Source: an uncultured Porphyromonas sp. (GTDB lineage: Bacteria > Bacteroidota > Bacteroidia > Bacteroidales > Porphyromonadaceae). Taken from it: a stretch of DNA of 7,020 bases. This document shows, piece after piece, positions 1 to 6,420 of this stretch (positions are counted from its first letter, which is position 1; the number at the start of each line of letters is the position of its first letter). The notes below the pieces were generated by a model. That model was not told where the DNA came from, made no database searches, and worked only from the letters and a program-made list of their open reading frames with translations. A program made the translations under genes and the position numbers. The DNA lies in contig CAMPUN010000052.1 in the NCBI GenBank assembly GCA_946997275.1, positions 1-7,020 of the forward strand, in the 5' to 3' direction.

Positions 1-1
1 C

Positions 2-1042
2 GTACGCTCGATCGCTGACAGTGCATTCATGCGCTGCGAAAACCTCGAGACCGTGACCCTACCAGCCAGTCTAGAGCGTGTGGGCGCTAAGCTCTTCCGT
101 CGTTGCCCCGAGCTCACCGCTATCTCCGTCGCCTCTGGGAGCAAGCACTTCATCTCTCGTGATGGCGTACTCTACTCAGCCGACCTGAAGACACTCTACG
201 AGGCTCCAGCCAAGCTCAAGAGCGAGGACTACAAGGTGCCCGCAGAGACAGAGACCATCTACCACTACGCCTTCTACGAGTGTCCCGATGTCCAGGGTAT
301 CACTATACCACAAACGATCAAGCGTATCGGCGTTGCCGCTCTTGTCAACAACGGGATGCGTCAGTTCTCTTTCCCTGGTAATGATAAGTATTGGCTCGCA
401 AATGGTTCGCTCTACTACAAGGCGACCACAAAAGACGGCGAGCAGACAGTCTTTATGGCACACCCCTCAGGGGCTGAGGGCGAGGCCATCGTCACCTATG
501 GCACCAGTTTCGTATCAGACTACGCACTCGCAGGGTGTCACAAGATTAGCTCACTACGTCTACCCTCGACGCTCCTCGGTATGGGCGCCTTCGTACTCAG
601 CGACTGCAAGGAGCTTAAGGACATTTATAGCTACGCCATTGAGCCGCCCGTCCTCACAGAGGAGTCTCTCATGGGTCTCAATCTTCCCTCTGTACAGCTA
701 CAAGTCTATCCAGAGGCTATGCAAAAGTATATGAACGCTCCCTATTGGCAGCTCATCCTACATGGAGACGACCTCACGGGCGAAGAGCCAAGAGCTATTG
801 CATCGCCTGAGCTACAGACCACACAGCTCAGCTGGAGCTATCAGCACGATGGCACGCTACACCTTGAGAGCCTAAGCGCAGCCACGATGGAGGTAGCGCT
901 CTACAGCACGGACGGAGCATGCCTCGCCACGCTAGAGCTAGCGCCTCACGCCACTGCACAGGTTACCCTCCCCACAGCTGGCGTCTATCTACTCCGCAGC
1001 ACCTCAGCTCTTACTTCATCAGTAGAGCGAGTCATGCTCTAA
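2..1042 (+). CDS. BspA-like leucine-rich-repeat surface protein with T9SS C-terminal tail (5'-partial)
   Basis: This is the C-terminal part of a surface or secreted LRR_5 (BspA-like) protein. The frame is open to the left edge: the residues before the first ATG (position 29) read SIADSAF and run straight into a repeat, so that Met lies inside a repeat and is not the start. From that Met, repeats of the type 'AF..C..L..I.lP.sl..IG' cover about residues 1-115 and 160-205, broken by the usual non-repeat strand 'FISRDGVLYS' and by a segment ending PPVLTEESLMGL and YMNAPYWQLI, which commonly closes such arrays. The last ~75 residues form a beta-rich tail (VALYSTDGACLATLEL, GVYLLRS, ending VERVML) that fits a type A type IX secretion sorting domain. 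The protein should therefore cross the outer membrane by T9SS. In this family such proteins often bind host surfaces or matrix, but the ligand here is unknown. It is followed by a hairpin terminator and converges on the malic enzyme gene. Confidence 0.9.
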   Translation, partial: VRSIADSAFMRCENLETVTLPASLERVGAKLFRRCPELTAISVASGSKHFISRDGVLYSADLKTLYEAPAKLKSEDYKVPAETETIYHYAFYECPDVQGITIPQTIKRIGVAALVNNGMRQFSFPGNDKYWLANGSLYYKATTKDGEQTVFMAHPSGAEGEAIVTYGTSFVSDYALAGCHKISSLRLPSTLLGMGAFVLSDCKELKDIYSYAIEPPVLTEESLMGLNLPSVQLQVYPEAMQKYMNAPYWQLILHGDDLTGEEPRAIASPELQTTQLSWSYQHDGTLHLESLSAATMEVALYSTDGACLATLELAPHATAQVTLPTAGVYLLRSTSALTSSVERVML

Positions 1043-1101
1043 GGAGTCAAAGTTGTCGTCACTGCACGATAATCGTCCATACGCAAGGACTTCATACGAT
1101 G

Positions 1102-1140
1102 CGAGGCATCTACACGTTACGGTGTAGGTGCCTCGTGGCT
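1102..1140 (+). terminator. Probable terminator of the LRR gene
   Basis: A 14-bp stem (arms 1102-1115 and 1122-1135) closes a 6-base loop about 60 bases past the LRR stop codon. Its only non-Watson-Crick pair, T1109 with G1128, is a G-U pair in plus-strand RNA but an A-C mismatch in minus-strand RNA, which favours a plus-strand role. The following T-rich stretch (TGGCTTTCTCT) is weak, so termination may be incomplete. Confidence 0.6.
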
Positions 1141-1231
1141 TTCTCTCCCTCCCCTATGTGAAGCTTTACCGTCAGGGTCTCTTCTAACTCGCTCTTACGG
1201 ATGGCACAATTGTCTCTCCCGTATGAAACTA

Positions 1232-1270
1232 AAAGAGGGAGACCCACCGGCCTGGTGGATCTCCCCCTTT
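1232..1270 (-). terminator. Rho-independent terminator of the malic enzyme gene
   Basis: A 17-bp stem (arms 1254-1270 and 1232-1248) with a 5-base loop lies about 20 bases beyond the minus-strand stop codon at 1292. Read on the minus strand it runs into TTTTAG. The two irregular pairs (1236/1266 and 1243/1259) are A-C on the plus strand but G-U on the minus strand, so the fold is complete only in the malic enzyme transcript. Confidence 0.8.
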
Positions 1271-1291
1271 GTCGTACTATGGAGCGATGGA

Positions 1292-3568
1292 CTAGACGAA
1301 GCAGGAGCTGGAGTCTAACGATGCCATCGCGGTGATATTGACGATGTCCTTGACGTCGGCATCGTGATCGGCGAAGTAGATCGGCTTAGCCAGTCCGATC
1401 TGGATAGGACCAATCACATCCTCTGCGATGTCTAGGTGCTTGAGGAGCTGATAGCACGCATTCGCAGCTGAGAGACGGGGGAAGATGAGCACATTAGCGG
1501 GCTCTCCCTTGATGCGATTGTTCGGATACTCCTCATCGCGTCGCTGATAGTTGAGCGCGGTCTGTAGTTGCATCTCACCGTCCACCACGATTTGCGGGTG
1601 GTCTCTGTGTAGTATCTCGACCGCCTTGCGAGCCTCCACGGAAGACTCGGCATCGGTGCTACCAAAGTCTGAGAAGCTAACCATCGCAATGACGGGTTTG
1701 ATGCCAAAGCAGCGCACCTTTTCGGCAGCCAGTAGCGCAATGTCTACCAGCGTCTCAGCCTTGAGGTTTTGATTGATCAGCGTATCTGCCAGGAAGAGGG
1801 GACCACTCTTCATCATCACAAGGTGCATCGTGGCAAAGTGCTGATGCCCAGGTGCTATACCGACCGTATCGCGGGCCACATTGGAGAGGTAGGCATAGTT
1901 TGAGTAAATACCTGTGATCAAGCTATCGGCATCACCGCACTGTACCATCATCATACCGAAGTAATTCGGGCCAAACATCTTGTCCTTAGCTTCGCTCAGG
2001 ACACCACCCTTGCGCCAGTTTTGCTCTGTGTAGCGCTGGGCATACTCCTCGCGTTTAGCCTTCCACTGCTCGTCATGCTGATTGATAATCTGGATCGTGG
2101 AGAGGTCCAGATCATGCTCCTTGGCAAGCTCTCGGATGACCACTGGATCACCGAGTACGATAGGATGAGCGATGCCCAGCTGCGCTACCTCAGCGGCAGC
2201 ACGCAGTACGAGTGGATTCTCGCCTGCAGCGTAGACCATGCGCTTCGGCGACTTCTGCGCCGCCTCGTGGATACGACGTAGCAGGTGACTCATGCCTCCC
2301 GTACGCATTAGGAGCGACTGCTCGTAAGCCTCCCAGTCGGTAATATTCCGACGCGCTACACCCGTACGGATAGCAGCCCGAGCAACGGCCATCGAGACCC
2401 TCGTAATGAGACGCGGATCTACAGGCTTAGGGATAAAGTAGTCAGGACCGAAGTGTAGAGGCATATGTCCATAGGCGCTTGAAACCTCGTCGGGGACAGG
2501 CTCCTGCGCTAGATCTGCTATCGCAATCGTGGCAGCCATCTTCATCTCCTCATTGATCGCCGTGGCACGCACGTCAAGCGCTCCTCGGAATATATAGGGG
2601 AAGCCGATCACATTGTTAATTTGGTTCGGATAGTCCGACCGCCCCGTAGCCATAAGCACATCAGGGCGTGCCGCTTTTGCATCCTCATACTTGATCTCAG
2701 GCTCTGGATTGGCCAGAGCGAAGACAATTGGATTAGGAGCCATCTTTTGGACCATCTCAGGTGTCAGCACGCCAGGCTGCGAAAGCCCAAGGAAAAGGTC
2801 AGCCCCCTGGATCGCATCAGCTAACGTATAGATGCCCTCACGACTGGTCGCAAAGAAAGCTTTGCGCTCATCTAGATTGGGGCGATCGGTGCGAATGACC
2901 CCTTTGGAGTCGACCATCACAATGTTCTCCCGCTTAGCTCCCAGGGCTATGTAAAGCTTAGTACAGGACTGCGCCGAGGCACCGGCGCCACTGACCACAA
3001 TCTTAGCCTCCTCGATCTTCTTGCCCACTATCTTGAGGGCGTTGAGCATACCGGCCGCAGAAATGATGGCGGTGCCGTGCTGGTCGTCGTGCATGACGGG
3101 TATGTCAAGCGTAGCCTTCAGCTCCTCCTCAATCTCAAAGCACTCGGGCGCCTTGATGTCCTCAAGATTGATACCTCCGAAGGTAGGCGCCAGCGAGCGG
3201 ACGATCTCGACAAACTTCTTGGGGTCCTTCTCGTCGACCTCTAGGTCAAAGACATCAATGCCCGCATAGATCTTGAAGAGGAGCCCCTTGCCCTCCATGA
3301 CCGGCTTACCTGCCATAGCACCGATATTGCCCAGTCCTAGGACGGCGGTACCGTTGGAGATGACGGCGACGAGATTACCCTTGGCCGTGTAGTCGTAGGC
3401 AAGCTCAGGATTGGCCTCTATATCCTTGCAGGGCACCGCCACGCCAGGGCTGTAGGCGAGTGTCAGATCCTGCTGTGTATTGTGCGACTTAGTGGGTCGC
3501 ACCTCTATCTTACCAGGCTGAGGGAGCGCATGATAGGCTCTCGCAGCCGCTTCTAGTTTCTTGTCCAT
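1292..3568 (-). CDS. maeB: NADP-type malic enzyme with C-terminal phosphotransacetylase-like domain
   Basis: This cytoplasmic enzyme oxidatively decarboxylates malate to pyruvate and CO2 with reduction of NAD(P), linking C4 acids to pyruvate and supplying NADPH. The 758 residues match the usual length of the long two-domain form. The malic enzyme half covers about residues 1-425, with the catalytic Tyr39 in [11 protein letters not shown], catalytic Lys94 in MEGKGLLFK, the metal-binding run [13 protein letters not shown] (133-145) with [11 protein letters not shown] (157-167), and the dinucleotide loop VSGAGASA (192-199). The rest, about 430-758, resembles phosphate acetyltransferase; in known MaeB proteins this part is regulatory (acetyl-CoA sensing, oligomerisation) rather than an active transferase. 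Cofactor preference for NADP is inferred from the family. The ATG at 3568 is chosen because the conserved N-terminus begins directly after it; no Shine-Dalgarno is seen, as is normal in Bacteroidetes. The gene appears monocistronic, between its own promoter and terminator. No frameshift or missing catalytic residue is seen. Confidence 0.95.
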   Translation of the reverse strand: MDKKLEAAARAYHALPQPGKIEVRPTKSHNTQQDLTLAYSPGVAVPCKDIEANPELAYDYTAKGNLVAVISNGTAVLGLGNIGAMAGKPVMEGKGLLFKIYAGIDVFDLEVDEKDPKKFVEIVRSLAPTFGGINLEDIKAPECFEIEEELKATLDIPVMHDDQHGTAIISAAGMLNALKIVGKKIEEAKIVVSGAGASAQSCTKLYIALGAKRENIVMVDSKGVIRTDRPNLDERKAFFATSREGIYTLADAIQGADLFLGLSQPGVLTPEMVQKMAPNPIVFALANPEPEIKYEDAKAARPDVLMATGRSDYPNQINNVIGFPYIFRGALDVRATAINEEMKMAATIAIADLAQEPVPDEVSSAYGHMPLHFGPDYFIPKPVDPRLITRVSMAVARAAIRTGVARRNITDWEAYEQSLLMRTGGMSHLLRRIHEAAQKSPKRMVYAAGENPLVLRAAAEVAQLGIAHPIVLGDPVVIRELAKEHDLDLSTIQIINQHDEQWKAKREEYAQRYTEQNWRKGGVLSEAKDKMFGPNYFGMMMVQCGDADSLITGIYSNYAYLSNVARDTVGIAPGHQHFATMHLVMMKSGPLFLADTLINQNLKAETLVDIALLAAEKVRCFGIKPVIAMVSFSDFGSTDAESSVEARKAVEILHRDHPQIVVDGEMQLQTALNYQRRDEEYPNNRIKGEPANVLIFPRLSAANACYQLLKHLDIAEDVIGPIQIGLAKPIYFADHDADVKDIVNITAMASLDSSSCFV

Positions 3569-3638
3569 TATGCTATCTTATATCGTGATACATAGTTCCT
3601 CGCGGCAAGGAGCACCCTCACCTATCGAAGTGCATGTG

Positions 3639-3646
3639 CAAAGCTA
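3639..3646 (-). promoter_or_regulatory. Candidate maeB promoter, -7 element
   Basis: On the minus strand this reads TAGCTTTG, an exact match to the Bacteroidetes primary sigma factor -7 consensus TAnnTTTG. Transcription would start near 3632 and give a leader of about 64 nt before the malic enzyme ATG. No good TTG is found at the expected -33 distance, so the assignment rests on the -7 element and its placement. Confidence 0.5.
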
Positions 3647-3723
3647 CGACTTTTGCACCACTTCGTGACGCATCAGGCTCGACGGGCAAAAGAGATTCAG
3701 CGTTTTGACATACACATACAACC

Positions 3724-3759
3724 AAAAAAGTGTCGCAACCCGTATGGGTCACGACACTT
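3724..3759 (-). terminator. Strong Rho-independent terminator on the minus strand
   Basis: The arms AAGTGTCG and CGACACTT (3728-3735 and 3752-3759) enclose ACCC/GGGT (3738-3741 and 3746-3749) around a 4-base loop. The two positions between the stems are CA against CA on the plus strand, but UG against UG in minus-strand RNA, where they form two G-U pairs and give a continuous 14-bp stem. Minus-strand RNA then continues in a U tract (3727-3724, plus two paired U). The terminator therefore serves a minus-strand transcript arising to its right, although no protein gene is visible there. It also lies upstream of the maeB promoter and would insulate it. Confidence 0.75.
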
Positions 3760-3896
3760 ACTTGATTCTGCTCCGTTGCTCTAGTTGTAGCATCAGTAAT
3801 TCCTTTATGCAACAGCTAGGAGCGGAAGTGAGGGGAAATGAATTTACACCTACAATCTCCTATGTCTCACTCTCTTTATACACTCCCTAAAATCCC

Positions 3897-3916
3897 TGTA
3901 GCCAAATTGTAGCCAA
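3897..3916. repeat. Tandem direct repeat TGTAGCCAA, 11-bp period
   Basis: The 9-mer TGTAGCCAA occurs at 3897-3905 and again at 3908-3916, so the copies lie on the same face of the helix, one turn apart. Such spacing suits paired binding of a regulator or an integrase arm-binding domain. No integrase gene is visible in the window, and two copies can arise by chance, so function is open. Confidence 0.45.
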
Positions 3917-3924
3917 GACGGATA

Positions 3925-3958
3925 TTTTTGAGAGTCCGTACAGAGTACACTTACTTTG
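3925..3958 (+). promoter_or_regulatory. Candidate plus-strand promoter (-33 and -7)
   Basis: A TTTTTG (3925-3930) is followed after 20 bases by TTACTTTG (3951-3958), one mismatch from TAnnTTTG and at the right spacing for a Bacteroidetes promoter. The start would fall near 3965. The transcript would run through the hairpin at 4025-4074 and could either end before the receptor gene or provide it with a long leader of about 380 nt. Confidence 0.4.
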
Positions 3959-3971
3959 TGTTATCCGAGTT

Positions 3972-4003
3972 CAAAAGTACCATTTCTCTGAACAATCACC
4001 AAA
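3972..4003 (-). promoter_or_regulatory. Candidate minus-strand promoter (-33 and -7)
   Basis: On the minus strand a TTTG (4003-4000) is followed after 20 bases by TACTTTTG (3979-3972), an exact TAnnTTTG match at the usual spacing. The start would fall near 3965, giving a transcript that reaches the terminator at 3724-3759. It faces the plus-strand promoter candidate: the two -7 elements form an inverted repeat (TACTTTG and CAAAAGTA), so one may be a fortuitous reflection of the other. Confidence 0.5.
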
Positions 4004-4024
4004 TTCTTGGTTTCATCACCCTTT

Positions 4025-4074
4025 GGAGAGTAGTATGGCTACACTGCAAGTGCACGGAGCAAGTCGTACTCTCC
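4025..4074 (+). repeat. Inverted repeat able to form a 50-nt two-part hairpin
   Basis: GGAGAGTA (4025-4032) and TACTCTCC (4067-4074) are perfect complements and enclose a smaller hairpin, CACT/AGTG (4042-4045 and 4049-4052). The plus-strand sequence after it is TTTCATTT, a poor U tract, so this would be a weak terminator or a structured element of a leader or small RNA. No known riboswitch class is recognised. Confidence 0.4.
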
Positions 4075-4300
4075 TTTCATTTCCAATCCCTGAAGATCAC
4101 AGAGTCGATCTCCCGAGGAACAAAAGCCCCGTCTAAAAAAATCTCAGAAAATTGTAGTCTCATGCAGAGGAAACTCGGTTAGGACGCACTAAAAAGGCAG
4201 GCAACGCCACGCACCCCGAGAGATCTACCTAGACCATGCCAACAGAGTCCACCAAAAACGGGGAAAAACAGCAACTGTTAGGTATTTTCCACCCAACGGG
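4075..4300. other. Non-coding stretch upstream of the receptor operon
   Basis: No convincing gene is seen here on either strand. The only notable structure is a short inverted repeat, CTCGG (4174-4178) with CCGAG (4216-4220), around a GGC/GCC pair (4196-4198 and 4205-4207). Together with the sequence to its left this forms an unusually long gap of about 780 bases between divergent genes. Confidence 0.5.
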
Positions 4301-4307
4301 ATTGTTT

Positions 4308-4315
4308 TACCTTTG
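4308..4315 (+). promoter_or_regulatory. Promoter of the hmuR-hmuY-like operon, -7 element
   Basis: TACCTTTG is an exact TAnnTTTG match placed 32 bases before the receptor ATG, giving a short leader of about 26 nt. Upstream at the -33 distance lies only a T run (TTTT at 4285-4288) and no clear TTG. A Fur-type or other iron/heme operator is expected from the gene function, but none could be identified by eye. Confidence 0.6.
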
Positions 4316-4347
4316 TGCATTGATCGGAAACACGAGAGATACAACAC

Positions 4348-6390
4348 ATGAAAGCTTACCACTTTGCTCTTATTCTTCTCATTCTTGCTCCCCTAAGAGG
4401 ATTTGGGCAAGACAGCTTGAAGATGTATCACGAGCTAGACGAAGTGGTCGTCACGGCCACCCGGACCCCAAAGAAAATATCGGACTCTCCAGTACTCACG
4501 CAAGTCATCTCACGCAAACAGATCGAGAGACAAGGCTGGATGGACATCAAGTCCCTCCTACAAGACGAGATACCAGGTCTCTCATTTAGCGAAGTGGGAT
4601 TTGGCACGAGCATCAACCTACAAGGTCTTGGAGCCAAGCACATATTATTCTTGATCGACGGGGAACGGATCGCCGGCGAGTCGGGCAACAACATCGACTA
4701 CACCCGATTGAACCTCAACAATATTGAACGCATCGAGATCGTACAAGGTGCTGGATCGGCACTCTACGGCTCACAAGCGATGGGCGGTGTGATCAACATC
4801 ATCACACGCAAGCCAACCGACCGACTAAGTCTAGGTGTGGACCTGAGATGGGGGACGAGGTTTCAAAAAAACTACTCCCACATAGAGCCTGATGACAAAT
4901 ACCGGTACTACAAGACAAGCACCGACATGCCAAATGCTGACGGCGCACTGACCATCGGGTACAAAAAGAAAAGCTGGAGTACCCAGACCGTACTCTCGAT
5001 ACAAACCAAAGATGCCTACAACATCTACGACAAAGCCGGTAGCACCATATACTACCCCGAGCTCAACAAAACGGTCACCAAGGAGAAAAGCTCCACACCT
5101 ACCAACATTTCTGGGTTCACCACAATGACTGCCAAGCAGACCTTGTCGTGGACCCCCATCAAGGCACTGACCCTGACTGCACAAGGCAACTACTACTCCA
5201 AGCGCGTACATGACCTCTACCTGGACAACAAGCACGAGTACAACCGAGACCTCTCCGGACTCTTTTCTGCAAAATACACCCTACTCAACGGTGGTACTTG
5301 GGAAGCAAATATCCACGGAGACAGATATCGCAGATACACCGTATTCGAGCAAAAAAAGATGCAAAAACAGCTCGTCTACACGCACACAGTCCTCCAGCCC
5401 AATATTTCGTACAGATGGACCATAGGCAATGACCATGAACTGATCACCGGAGCTGAATACCTACGGGAAGTACTCTATGCGGATAAGTTTAGCAAAGATG
5501 GACTGACAGCCCGAGCACAGGGGGCCTACGCTCTATTTGTCCAAGATGACTGGAAAATACCGGGGACCTCACTGAGCATGATCAGCGGGCTAAGGGTAGA
5601 CTATAACAAGGGGTACGGCATCAACCTCTCCCCAAAATTGGCTCTACTTTACAAGGTGTCACCCTTTACCATCCGGCTAAACTACGGTCGCGGCTACCGA
5701 TCCCCAAGTATCAAAGAACTCTACATGGACTGGGACCACCTCGGTATGTTTTGGATCTACGGCAACAAACAGCTCAAGCCGGAGTCCAACCACTACCTCT
5801 CTCTGACAACAGAGTACACACATCCCCAACTGTATGTGATGCTCTCGGGATACTACAACTTCTTCACCAACAAGATCGAGGGTATCTGGTCCGAAGACCA
5901 AAAAGAGCTCCACTATCGCAACATCTCGAAGTCCACACTCGCAGGTGTTCAAATCCAGATGCGCATCAGGCCATTCATCAGCCTGCCCCTACAGATCCAC
6001 CTGGCATCGCACTACCTGCACCCTTTCTTTCACGACGGAGTGAGACTCACTTCCCAGGCACCGATCTCTGGGACTGGGCGAATCGAGTACCTACAGTACT
6101 GGGGTAACCACCGGCTGGCATTCAATATCAGTGCATCAGTAATGGGAAAGAAAAGCCTAGCCGGACTGACAACCATCGAGGACGAAGGCATCCCAAAAGA
6201 GACTCCATACCGAATAACCATACCGGGCTACACCCTGGTGCGGTCGACCATCGCCTACACCCACCCAAAGTGGGGCACACTCACCATAGGGGTAGACAAC
6301 ATTTTCAACTACCAAGCAGACGTTGTCTCCTTCAACTCCTATGCCGGCCCCGGCCGAAACTTATTCATGTCCTACCACTTCAACCTGTAA
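4348..6390 (+). CDS. hmuR: TonB-dependent outer-membrane heme receptor, HmuR-like
   Basis: This 680-residue receptor should import heme or a related tetrapyrrole across the outer membrane with TonB/ExbBD energy. A signal peptide (MKAYHFALILLILAPLRGFGQ) is followed by a TonB box (DEVVVTATR, 31-39), a plug domain (~45-156) ending ALYGSQAMGGVINIITRKP, and a 22-strand-type barrel ending FMSYHFNL. It lacks the N-terminal carboxypeptidase-like domain of SusC-type receptors. In the barrel, YRSP (450-453) and GNKQL (472-476) stand where heme receptors carry FRAP/YRAP and NPNL/NPDL. His464 lies 14 residues after Tyr450, the same offset as recalled for the heme ligand His434 of P. gingivalis HmuR (YRAP at 420-423). 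His98, in the plug before the strand LFLIDGER, probably matches HmuR His95. The start is fixed by the signal peptide; no Shine-Dalgarno is seen. A HmuY-like lipoprotein gene follows after 30 bases, which supports the heme role. The exact ligand is inferred; a generic siderophore or vitamin B12 role is less likely given the partner. Confidence 0.87.
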   Translation: MKAYHFALILLILAPLRGFGQDSLKMYHELDEVVVTATRTPKKISDSPVLTQVISRKQIERQGWMDIKSLLQDEIPGLSFSEVGFGTSINLQGLGAKHILFLIDGERIAGESGNNIDYTRLNLNNIERIEIVQGAGSALYGSQAMGGVINIITRKPTDRLSLGVDLRWGTRFQKNYSHIEPDDKYRYYKTSTDMPNADGALTIGYKKKSWSTQTVLSIQTKDAYNIYDKAGSTIYYPELNKTVTKEKSSTPTNISGFTTMTAKQTLSWTPIKALTLTAQGNYYSKRVHDLYLDNKHEYNRDLSGLFSAKYTLLNGGTWEANIHGDRYRRYTVFEQKKMQKQLVYTHTVLQPNISYRWTIGNDHELITGAEYLREVLYADKFSKDGLTARAQGAYALFVQDDWKIPGTSLSMISGLRVDYNKGYGINLSPKLALLYKVSPFTIRLNYGRGYRSPSIKELYMDWDHLGMFWIYGNKQLKPESNHYLSLTTEYTHPQLYVMLSGYYNFFTNKIEGIWSEDQKELHYRNISKSTLAGVQIQMRIRPFISLPLQIHLASHYLHPFFHDGVRLTSQAPISGTGRIEYLQYWGNHRLAFNISASVMGKKSLAGLTTIEDEGIPKETPYRITIPGYTLVRSTIAYTHPKWGTLTIGVDNIFNYQADVVSFNSYAGPGRNLFMSYHFNL

Positions 6391-6420
6391 AAACAACTGT
6401 CACTATTACCTATTAAAGAG

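Larger units (their letters stand above)
3724..3965 (-). ncRNA. Putative small non-coding RNA, about 240 nt
   Basis: No known RNA family is recognised. The call rests on a bracketed transcription unit: a minus-strand promoter with both elements at 3972-4003 and a strong minus-strand terminator at 3724-3759, with no convincing reading frame between them. All three minus-strand frames meet stops between 3900 and 3840. A 64-codon frame starting at 3812 runs straight through the terminator hairpin and is not believed. The 5' part can form a small hairpin (ACGGA against TCCGT around 3920-3940). It could be a regulatory RNA, the remnant of a lost gene's transcript, or the leader of a very small peptide gene. 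Confidence 0.35.

Noticed and set aside
919..1161. 80-codon plus-strand frame at the end of the LRR gene
   Set aside because: It is an out-of-frame shadow of the LRR C-terminal tail and runs through the terminator hairpin.
3618..3812. 64-codon minus-strand reading frame starting MHKGITDATTRATEQNQ
   Set aside because: It runs through the strong terminator hairpin and U tract and overlaps the maeB promoter, and no family is recognised.
3928..4182. 84-codon plus-strand frame with a TTG start
   Set aside because: Its start lies inside the plus-strand promoter candidate, it crosses the 4025-4074 hairpin, and its composition is not protein-like.
4164..4315. Fragments resembling RNase P RNA conserved regions (GAGGAAACTCGG, CAACAGAG, CCACCCAACGGG)
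   Set aside because: The matches are imperfect, the flanking stems and the 3' conserved regions are missing, and the receptor promoter and gene follow at once. A covariance-model search for bacterial RNase P with no hit would confirm the rejection; a significant hit would overturn it.
4170..4347. Cobalamin or other riboswitch upstream of the TonB receptor
   Set aside because: No B12-box-like core or other known aptamer signature was found, and the exact -7 element at 4308 leaves a leader of only about 26 nt.
3569..4347. tRNA or insertion sequence in the long intergenic region
   Set aside because: No tRNA cloverleaf with a T-arm GTTCGA-like loop, no transposase frame and no terminal inverted repeats with target duplication were seen.
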